NCBI GenBank assembly: GCA_016196785.1
Contig: JACPXA010000038.1
Location: forward strand, 1 to 6,515
DNA length: 6,515 nucleotides
From: Elusimicrobiota bacterium
GTDB taxonomy: Bacteria > Elusimicrobiota > Elusimicrobia > 2-01-FULL-59-12 > JACPXA01
Reading direction: 5' to 3'
The notes beneath the pieces are model-generated. The model searched no databases. It was not told the DNA's origin and was given only the letters and a program-made list of their open reading frames with translations. Below are positions 1 through 6,515 of this stretch, one piece after another (positions within the stretch are counted from its first letter, which is position 1; each line of letters starts with the position of its first letter). The translations under genes were made by a program, and so were the position numbers.

Positions 1-1879
<1,879 letters not shown>

Positions 1880-1888
1880 GGTCGGTTA

Positions 1889-1895
1889 CACCTTT
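1889..1895 (-). promoter_or_regulatory. Ribosome binding site of the glycoside hydrolase (supports GTG start)
   Basis: On the minus strand AAAGGTG ends 9 nt before the GTG at 1879, within a purine-rich AAGGAAAGGTG stretch. With the in-frame TAA between it and the GTG, this makes 1879 the most likely start. Confidence 0.6.
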
Positions 1896-1908
1896 CCTTC
1901 AATGGGTG

Positions 1909-1974
1909 GGGGACGTAGCTGCTTTGTTGCCTTTCGTAGCCATCGTAATAAGGCAGAAAGGCAGCTACGTCCCC
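1909..1974. repeat. Large inverted repeat (REPIN-like palindrome)
   Basis: Two 25-nt arms, 1909-1933 and 1950-1974, face each other across a 16-nt loop. The outer 14 bp pair perfectly (GGGGACGTAGCTGC with GCAGCTACGTCCCC). The inner 11 positions pair with two G-T wobbles and one G-A mismatch. It begins 7 nt after the flavoprotein stop and 30 nt before the glycosidase start. No T-run follows it on the minus strand, so it is not a classic intrinsic terminator. Another copy of one arm occurs at 6211-6236, which points to a dispersed REP-type repeat rather than a one-off hairpin. It may still protect or attenuate the upstream operon transcript (inference). Confidence 0.85.
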
Positions 1975-1981
1975 GGTTGGG

Positions 1982-4261
1982 TTAGACACGGAGGAGGGGT
2001 TGCATGGGTTGGGTCTGCTGGCCAAATCCCAGGACATCCATGGGGCAGACGGAGACGCAGATCCCACACCCAATGCAGGAAGAATTCTTATTCGAGAGTT
2101 CGTTCTGCTTGAGCGCGAAGCTCATAACATCAATCCCTACCTGACAGTTCCGGCTACATTCGTTGCAGGCGATGCATTTGTCGTTGGCGGTAATCTTAAA
2201 CTTGCCAAACCACTGGGAGTATAACGCCATCAGTTTGGCGAGCGGGCACCAGTAGCGGCACCAGACCTTGCCTCCTAGAAACGGGTACAGCGTGACTGGC
2301 AGAATGCCGACCAGCCACACGTCCACCATGATTCGATAACCATGGAGACTCCATTGGGCCGGTTGCCGGAAGGCACCCACCACATCTTTCCCCAACATTA
2401 AGACAGTGATGACCACCGCCGCGATCAAGATCCATAGATTCATCTGCTCCCATTTGAGGCTGGGCTTGCCTTTGGGGGATAAGTGCCGCCACCGGTCCCC
2501 GAACGTTTCCGCCAGACCGCCACAGCCGCAGATCCATGAACAATACCGCTTGCCATGGAAGAACGCGAAGATGGGGATGAGGACAAATGTCAAGATCACT
2601 CCCCAGAGGATCCAGATCTTGTGCGGGTCATAGAAGAAGGTATAAAAGAACAGCGGCCAGGCGTAGATAACCCCATAGGAACGCCAGGCCTGCCCCGCAA
2701 ACTGTGGGTCTTTCGCCAGCGATGCCCCTATCCATTGATACTTGACCGCCCACTGAAACAGGAACTCTGGGATCAGGAAAAAAAAGATCCACTGGAACGA
2801 GAGGAGCGACACGTACCGCCAGATCTGGAACTTATCTTTTCGGTCAAAGCCCCACCGCTTCATCGCCTGGACGCCGAAGATCGTCATGAGTGAGGTGTAC
2901 ATAACCGTGTACCAAAAGGACCACGGCCGATTGAAGAAAGAGAGGGCGGCGTACCCCCACCCCTTGAAGGGCCAAAACTCCTGTCCCTTCCCGACCTTGA
3001 CGCCGTACACGGTGTACCAGACCAGGAACGACACGCCGAGCCAGGCGTAACGGTTGCCCCGACTCCCCATTGTGATGAGCCCGGTGAGGGCGCCCAACGC
3101 TGCAAGCCCGCCCAGCCAACGGGGGATGAGGGACACCAGGGGTTGCATCCGAACGTCTGGCCCGAACACCGAGAGCCCTAGCAGGGCGAAGAGGGTTAGG
3201 CCAACGGCTTTCCACAGACTCCCTTCCCACTCATTCTCCAGCTTGATGCCGAGCGATTTTAAGAAGGCCACGGGGAGGTCCGCTCCGATCAGGACGAAGG
3301 CATGCTGGTAGGGCAACTCCTCGACTTTTTTTGTGCCGTCGGTTTGGGTGACCTCAAGTCGGTACGTACGTTCTTTAAACTCTTTGACATTCGAGTTCAA
3401 GATGGTGCGAATCCGTCCCGAAGCGGTCGCCTCATTCAAACGTCGCTCATTGTCCTTAAAAATCCTGGCAAATTGGTCCCCCCGGTAGGACAACACCACC
3501 CGGTTCTGCTCCGCAAGGACCAGCGCCGCTTCAATGGCGCTATTCCCGCCGCCGATAACCACGATGTCTTCGTCGCGGTAGTGTCTGGGTGAGTAGAGCC
3601 GGTGGTACACCCGCTCACGGTCTTCCCCAGGCACCTTCAACTTCCGAGGGTTGCCTCGCTGCCCGATTGCCAGGATCACGCGTTTGGCTCGATAGGTGGC
3701 CTTCGGCGTCTTCACCTGGAAGAGGCCATCAGCGGCTTTGGCCATGGCCAAAACCCCCTCTTCGGTTCTCACGTTGAGCTGATTCTCGGTGACGATTTGG
3801 TGCCACCGGGTGATCAGATCTTCCTTCTGAGCCCCATCCAGCCACAACTTCCCTTTAGGAAGCTTGGAATCCGGTTCCGCATACACCCACTTTTTCTCGG
3901 GGAAATTTTCGATGGTGTTGGCGATCTTGCCTTTCTCCAGCACCAGATGAGAGAGCCCCTTCTCCTTGGCCTCCAGCGCGGCATTTAAACCACTGGCGCC
4001 TGCCCCCGCGATCAGCACATCGAAGACGTCGGGCTGGCCGCTCTTAGCATCCGGGAGGGACGCGATGTGTTGGATCAGATTGTACCCTTGCTCCATCGCT
4101 AGCTTGATGACGGGTGCCCCAGCCAGGTCTCCAATGATGTACATGTTCTTGACATTCGATTCGTAGTGTGGTTTCAGCACTGGTCGCCGGCTGGGCATGT
4201 CGCCCGATTGCAAGATGGCGTCTATCTGCGCTTTGACCGTTGGTAAGAGTGCGATCGCCAT
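1982..4261 (-). CDS. FAD/NAD(P)-dependent oxidoreductase fused to membrane polyferredoxin
   Basis: The protein has 759 residues. An in-frame ATG at 4336 would add 25 unconvincing residues inside the preceding gene; the ATG at 4261 has AAGG 5 nt upstream and starts 2 nt after that gene's stop. Residues 1-340 are a thioredoxin-reductase-like flavoprotein: FAD motif GAGASG (86-91) and NAD(P) motif GGGNSAIE (237-244), with no CxxC redox pair. The 'IIGDLAGAP' FAD segment (42-50), normally C-terminal, is at the N-terminus, suggesting circular permutation. About nine hydrophobic helices follow from 348 to 662. Membrane iron-sulfur motifs are C574-x3-C578-x-C580 and C668-x3-C672-P. Two ferredoxin motifs are at C696/699/702/706 and C729/732/735/739, as in NapH/NosR/CcoG-type proteins. 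Likely role: moving electrons from cytoplasmic NAD(P)H through FAD and [4Fe-4S] clusters to a membrane or periplasmic acceptor, which is unidentified. Last gene of a probable operon with the two genes before it. Confidence 0.88.
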   Translation of the reverse strand: MAIALLPTVKAQIDAILQSGDMPSRRPVLKPHYESNVKNMYIIGDLAGAPVIKLAMEQGYNLIQHIASLPDAKSGQPDVFDVLIAGAGASGLNAALEAKEKGLSHLVLEKGKIANTIENFPEKKWVYAEPDSKLPKGKLWLDGAQKEDLITRWHQIVTENQLNVRTEEGVLAMAKAADGLFQVKTPKATYRAKRVILAIGQRGNPRKLKVPGEDRERVYHRLYSPRHYRDEDIVVIGGGNSAIEAALVLAEQNRVVLSYRGDQFARIFKDNERRLNEATASGRIRTILNSNVKEFKERTYRLEVTQTDGTKKVEELPYQHAFVLIGADLPVAFLKSLGIKLENEWEGSLWKAVGLTLFALLGLSVFGPDVRMQPLVSLIPRWLGGLAALGALTGLITMGSRGNRYAWLGVSFLVWYTVYGVKVGKGQEFWPFKGWGYAALSFFNRPWSFWYTVMYTSLMTIFGVQAMKRWGFDRKDKFQIWRYVSLLSFQWIFFFLIPEFLFQWAVKYQWIGASLAKDPQFAGQAWRSYGVIYAWPLFFYTFFYDPHKIWILWGVILTFVLIPIFAFFHGKRYCSWICGCGGLAETFGDRWRHLSPKGKPSLKWEQMNLWILIAAVVITVLMLGKDVVGAFRQPAQWSLHGYRIMVDVWLVGILPVTLYPFLGGKVWCRYWCPLAKLMALYSQWFGKFKITANDKCIACNECSRNCQVGIDVMSFALKQNELSNKNSSCIGCGICVSVCPMDVLGFGQQTQPMQPLLRV

Positions 4262-4263
4262 GG

Positions 4264-4926
4264 TTACCTTGTGTTCTTGACTCGCTCCACCTCTGACGGC
4301 GTGAGGGGTGTGAGTGTGGCTTGACACCCGTGACATCGCTTGGCGGAGGGGTGGTTGGCATGCCCGCAGGCGAGGCAGATCAATTCCTGTCGGGTGGATG
4401 GGATCTTGGTCAAGCCTTTAGACGCAAATAGCATCTCACGCTTCGGTCTCATCCAGACGATGGCGAGCCCGATGACGTTCAAGGTCATCCCCAAAGCGAA
4501 GGCAGGCCATCCCCCTAGCCCTTTTTGAAGCGCGGTGTAGGACGACAACCCGCCGAAGAGGAGTCCGAAGAGAACATACAAGCCACCGATAAAATAGGCG
4601 TTGGAGAGGGCTCCTTTTGGGTTGGAATCTTCTTGAAACAGCGCGCTGCGCGGTTCGATCTTGGCGGTGATTGGATCCAGCTTGCCAGCCCGTTCGAGCG
4701 CCTGGAAGTGAGTGATACAGTCATCCGAACACAGGTAAATCTTCCCGCCCTTGTACTGGACGACATGGTCCGCGCTGGTATGCCACACTCCGCAGTCAAG
4801 ACACTCTGTCGGTTTCTTTAAGCTCGCTGTAGATCCAAGAGTTGTCCAACTGCTGATTCCCATCGCGATAAGCAGCGTGATCCAAACAAATAGATTGCCA
4901 CGTCGGTCTTTCCTTGCAGATTTCAA
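4264..4926 (-). CDS. Small membrane protein with two four-cysteine metal-binding knuckles
   Basis: The protein has 220 residues and starts at TTG 4926, supported by a strong AGGAGGT 5 nt upstream. In order: a basic N-terminus and hydrophobic helix (11-27), a CLDC..(20 residues)..CSDDC knuckle (C42, C45, C66, C70), two further membrane helices (about 108-128 and 140-158), and a C-terminal zinc-ribbon-like CLAC..CHGC (C184, C187, C198, C201). The first knuckle resembles TRASH/YHS/NosL-like metal-binding modules, and 'YKGGKIYLCSDDC' fits a metal-sensing or metal-handling domain. I cannot assign it to a named family. Topology is uncertain: the positive N-terminus predicts the first knuckle outside, but the basic stretch after helix 3 (RPKRE) argues for an inside C-terminus, which three full helices would not give. 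It lies 22 nt after the dehydrogenase gene and 2 nt before the flavoprotein gene, so it is probably a partner or assembly factor for the latter (inference). Confidence 0.8.
   Translation of the reverse strand: MKSARKDRRGNLFVWITLLIAMGISSWTTLGSTASLKKPTECLDCGVWHTSADHVVQYKGGKIYLCSDDCITHFQALERAGKLDPITAKIEPRSALFQEDSNPKGALSNAYFIGGLYVLFGLLFGGLSSYTALQKGLGGWPAFALGMTLNVIGLAIVWMRPKREMLFASKGLTKIPSTRQELICLACGHANHPSAKRCHGCQATLTPLTPSEVERVKNTR
4267..4270 (-). promoter_or_regulatory. Ribosome binding site of the flavoprotein-polyferredoxin (decides start)
   Basis: AAGG on the minus strand overlaps the last codons of the preceding gene and lies 5 nt before the ATG at 4261. The preceding stop TAA (4266-4264) falls between it and the ATG, an arrangement typical of translational coupling. 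It favours the 759-residue start over the upstream ATG at 4336. Confidence 0.55.
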
Positions 4927-4963
4927 GGACGACCTCCTCGCAATGACGTCAAGGAGAACCTCC
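4923..4963 (-). repeat. Imperfect 15-bp direct repeat covering a stop codon and the next gene's start
   Basis: On the minus strand GGAGGTTCTCCTTGA (4963-4949) and GGAGGTCGTCCTTGA (4937-4923) match at 13 of 15 positions, 26 nt apart. The first copy encodes the end of the dehydrogenase and its TGA stop. The second carries the Shine-Dalgarno and the TTG start of the following gene. It could be a small local duplication or chance similarity among SD-like sequences. Confidence 0.5.
4932..4938 (-). promoter_or_regulatory. Strong Shine-Dalgarno supporting a TTG start
   Basis: AGGAGGT on the minus strand ends 5 nt before the TTG at 4926. It is the best Shine-Dalgarno match in the window and is the reason for accepting TTG as the start codon of the 220-residue protein. 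Confidence 0.75.
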
Positions 4964-6133
4964 TGGGAACGACAGGGAAACTGTCTCCTGCGGTTCTTGG
5001 GTCACCACGGCGGTGCCGAATTCTAGCACGGTTTTAATCTCGTTGGGTTGGCGGCCCAGCAGGCTTCCTCTGAACGTCGTGAAGGGACGACGGGCGGTGA
5101 TCAGCGACCGAAGAGGGACGGGCCATTTCTGTAGGAACTCCCGCAGGTCGCGAATCCCCAGTTGAAACGCCTCGTAAGGGGCGTTGACTGTTCCCAGCAC
5201 CACTTGATTCTTCAGCACAATATTCCGCATCAACGCGTTCCCATCGGGAATCGCGTCTTTCTTGAGCGCTGGGACCCCTGTAAAGATAAATATCCCATTG
5301 GTGCCCAACACCCCCAAGAATTCAAAGGAAACCTGTGCCGCCCCGGTGGCCTCCAGCATCAGGTCAATCGGCCCAACGCGTTCGGCGATCTGGGCGGGTG
5401 TGAGCTCTTCTGTCGAGAGATAGCTCGTCCCGATCGCTGCCAACAACGCCGCCTTTTCATTCGGCGCTTTCTGACGAGCCACGACAAACGTCTTCATGTG
5501 GAGGTTGCAAAACGCAAACGCCGCGAGGAGACCCACGGGTCCTGCCCCGATGATGAGCGCTGTGCGACACGTTTTCTGGGAGGTGGTCTTCCCCGTAGGA
5601 TCAATCCGGCATTCCCAGTGGAGGCGGCTCTGAATCAAGAAGGTTTGCATCAAGGCTTTCTCGGTGATGGTCAGGGGTTCCAGGAGCACCCCCACCTCGC
5701 GGAGCTCAGGCGGCAAGACATTGAGAAACTTCTCCTCCTCAACGACAAACTCACACATGTAGCCATGCGCCTGCTTGATTCCTCGTTCGGTGAAGTGACC
5801 GGTGAAGCACATGTCCTGCTGCATCTGCTCGCAGGAGATGCAGTTCTCCGGGCACCCCCGGCGGACGGTGGGCACCACCAAGTCCCCGACTTTGACCCGC
5901 GTGACCCCGGGGCTGACTTCAACGACCTGGCCCAAGGACTCATGGCCGATAATGAGGTAGTCCCACCCGACGGGTGGCGTGCCGTACTGAAACTGGCAGA
6001 TCTCACGATCAGTCCCGCACACCCCCACCTCCAGCATCTTGATCTTGGCCTGTGCCGGGGATTGGAGGACCGGCTCCGGATGCTCCACCACCCGAACCTC
6101 TTTGGTTTTTGGAAATACCCCAATCGCTTTCAT
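4949..6133 (-). CDS. Zinc-dependent medium-chain dehydrogenase, glucose 1-dehydrogenase type
   Basis: The protein has 394 residues from ATG 6133. It follows the archaeal-type glucose dehydrogenase pattern, best known from Sulfolobus and Thermoplasma. The N-terminal GroES-like domain has catalytic-zinc residues C39 (in GVCGTDRE), H64 and E65 (GHES), and E152 (LLEPL) at the position where this family has another zinc or substrate ligand. Structural zinc cysteines are C94, C98, C101 and C109, after the family-typical RRGC. A Rossmann motif GAGPVG (196-201) binds NAD(P)+. The expected reaction is oxidation of glucose, perhaps also galactose, to the lactone. Cofactor preference cannot be read with confidence, though the basic 'VVARQKAPNEK' after the second strand would suit NADP+. 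It is about 30 residues longer than the archaeal enzymes, from a loop before the Rossmann motif (170-189) and a longer C-terminus. First gene of a probable three-gene operon. No Shine-Dalgarno is visible before its ATG. Another MDR-family sugar or polyol substrate is possible. Confidence 0.88.
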   Translation of the reverse strand: MKAIGVFPKTKEVRVVEHPEPVLQSPAQAKIKMLEVGVCGTDREICQFQYGTPPVGWDYLIIGHESLGQVVEVSPGVTRVKVGDLVVPTVRRGCPENCISCEQMQQDMCFTGHFTERGIKQAHGYMCEFVVEEEKFLNVLPPELREVGVLLEPLTITEKALMQTFLIQSRLHWECRIDPTGKTTSQKTCRTALIIGAGPVGLLAAFAFCNLHMKTFVVARQKAPNEKAALLAAIGTSYLSTEELTPAQIAERVGPIDLMLEATGAAQVSFEFLGVLGTNGIFIFTGVPALKKDAIPDGNALMRNIVLKNQVVLGTVNAPYEAFQLGIRDLREFLQKWPVPLRSLITARRPFTTFRGSLLGRQPNEIKTVLEFGTAVVTQEPQETVSLSFPGGSP

Positions 6134-6138
6134 CGCAG

Positions 6139-6165
6139 ATTATGATAAGATAAATAAGTCCTCAA
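6139..6165 (-). promoter_or_regulatory. Possible promoter of the dehydrogenase operon
   Basis: An AT-rich patch stands out in the GC-rich surroundings. On the minus strand CATAAT (6144-6139) is a -10-like hexamer. TTTTGA (6167-6162, 17-nt spacing) or TTGAGG (6165-6160, 15-nt spacing) are weak -35 candidates. The -10 lies only 5 nt before the ATG at 6133, so a transcript from it would be nearly leaderless, consistent with the missing Shine-Dalgarno. A plus-strand TATGAT (6141-6146) overlaps the same patch and could serve ilvD, but no -35 match was found for it. Confidence 0.3.
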
Positions 6166-6210
6166 AAGGAAGTCCGTTGAGTAGGACCAAAGCAGGACAG
6201 GGAGTTGTGA

Positions 6211-6236
6211 AAAGGCAATAAAGCAGCTACGTCCCC
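6211..6236. repeat. Single half-copy of the 1909-1974 repeat
   Basis: Its reverse complement matches 1909-1934 at 25 of 26 positions; the single difference is A for G in GCTTTRTTGCC. Against the other arm (1950-1974), 22 of 25 positions match. No facing partner arm is found nearby, so this copy cannot form the large hairpin. It ends 30 nt before the ilvD start codon. Confidence 0.8.
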
Positions 6237-6266
6237 TATGACCAAAGCGGATTTCAATCCTCAACT

Positions 6267-6515
6267 ATGCCAACGAAATTGAATCGTCGGAGTGCGGTCA
6301 TCACCGAAGGCCCATCCCGCGCCCCTGCCCGGGCGATGATGAAGTCGCTGGGACTCACGGATGACGACATTTATCGTCCGCTCATCGGGGTGGCAAACAC
6401 CTGGATTGAGACAATGCCGTGTAATGTCCATCTCCGCCGCCTGTCTGAGAAAGTGAAGGAGGGCATCCGGCAAGCCGGCGGCACCCCCATTGAGTTCAAC
6501 ACCATCGCCATCTCA
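6267..6515 (+). CDS. ilvD: Dihydroxy-acid dehydratase (5' part, cut by window)
   Basis: The first 83 codons are visible, running off the right edge. The translation carries the IlvD N-terminal signature: a GPSRAPARAMM lead, GVANTWIETMPCNVHL (41-56) with C52 as the first iron-sulfur ligand, and EGIRQAGGTPIEFNTIAIS (65-83). The enzyme dehydrates 2,3-dihydroxy-isovalerate and 2,3-dihydroxy-3-methylvalerate to the 2-keto acids of valine and isoleucine synthesis, in the cytoplasm. The remaining cluster cysteines and active-site residues lie outside the window. The ATG at 6267 is the only usable start after an in-frame TAA at 6219-6221. It has no clear Shine-Dalgarno, and the nearby ATG at 6238 is in another frame. 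The gene is divergent from the dehydrogenase operon, sharing a 133-bp intergenic region that carries a repeat half-site. Confidence 0.95.
   Translation, partial: MPTKLNRRSAVITEGPSRAPARAMMKSLGLTDDDIYRPLIGVANTWIETMPCNVHLRRLSEKVKEGIRQAGGTPIEFNTIAIS

Noticed and set aside
1909..1974. Classic Rho-independent terminator after the flavoprotein gene
   Set aside because: The stem is strong but far longer than usual. No T-run follows on the minus strand, and an arm is repeated elsewhere in the window, so a dispersed palindrome fits better.
4262..4336. Upstream ATG at 4336 as the start of the flavoprotein
   Set aside because: It would overlap the preceding gene by 75 nt and add a low-complexity His/Thr/Ser-rich tail. 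The ATG at 4261 has an SD at proper distance and a 2-nt gap from the upstream stop.
5162..6145. A 327-codon open frame on the plus strand, antisense to the dehydrogenase
   Set aside because: The opposite strand encodes a full zinc dehydrogenase with all expected metal and cofactor residues. The plus-strand product has no recognisable motif and looks like an antisense shadow of a GC-rich gene.
6238..6266. ATG at 6238 as the ilvD start
   Set aside because: It is 29 nt upstream of 6267 and so out of frame with the IlvD reading frame.

Overview
The window looks like chromosome from a moderately GC-rich, free-living bacterium. Four genes lie on the minus strand and one, at the right edge, on the plus strand. 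The start of the dihydroxy-acid dehydratase (RRSA..TEGPSRAPARAMMKS..GVANTWIETMPCNVHL) and the polyferredoxin style recall Nitrospirota or NC10-type genomes. This is an impression from remembered sequences and cannot be tested here.

Right to left on the minus strand: (1) 6133-4949 is a zinc-dependent medium-chain dehydrogenase of the glucose 1-dehydrogenase type. (2) 22 nt later comes a TTG-started small membrane protein (4926-4264) with two four-cysteine metal-binding knuckles. (3) After 2 nt comes a 759-residue membrane flavoprotein/polyferredoxin (4261-1982). The tight spacing makes these three a likely operon. (4) Seven bases after the flavoprotein stop is a large inverted repeat (1909-1974). 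(5) A GTG-started glucosidase-like glycoside hydrolase of the GH63/MGH1-like type then runs from 1879 off the left edge. Its reading frame is open across the whole of 1-1879. On the plus strand, ilvD starts at 6267 and runs off the right edge. The 133-bp gap between the divergent dehydrogenase and ilvD holds an AT-rich promoter-like patch and a single copy of the repeat half-site also found at 1909-1974.

The most unusual item is the flavoprotein. Its two nucleotide-binding motifs are in the usual order, but the FAD-binding 'IGD' segment that normally ends this fold is at its extreme N-terminus. The place where that segment should be is taken by the first membrane helix. This reads as a circularly permuted thioredoxin-reductase-like module fused to a NapH/NosR-like membrane iron-sulfur module.

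A possible joint role, inferred only from gene order, is that the glycosidase frees glucose, the dehydrogenase oxidises it to gluconolactone with NAD(P)+, and the flavoprotein passes NAD(P)H electrons through its iron-sulfur clusters to an unknown acceptor in or across the membrane. The small metal-binding protein would be a partner or maturation factor. The glycosidase is separated from the others by the palindrome, so its membership is weaker. No RNA gene, CRISPR array or intact mobile element was seen, and no gene-free stretch exceeds 300 bases.
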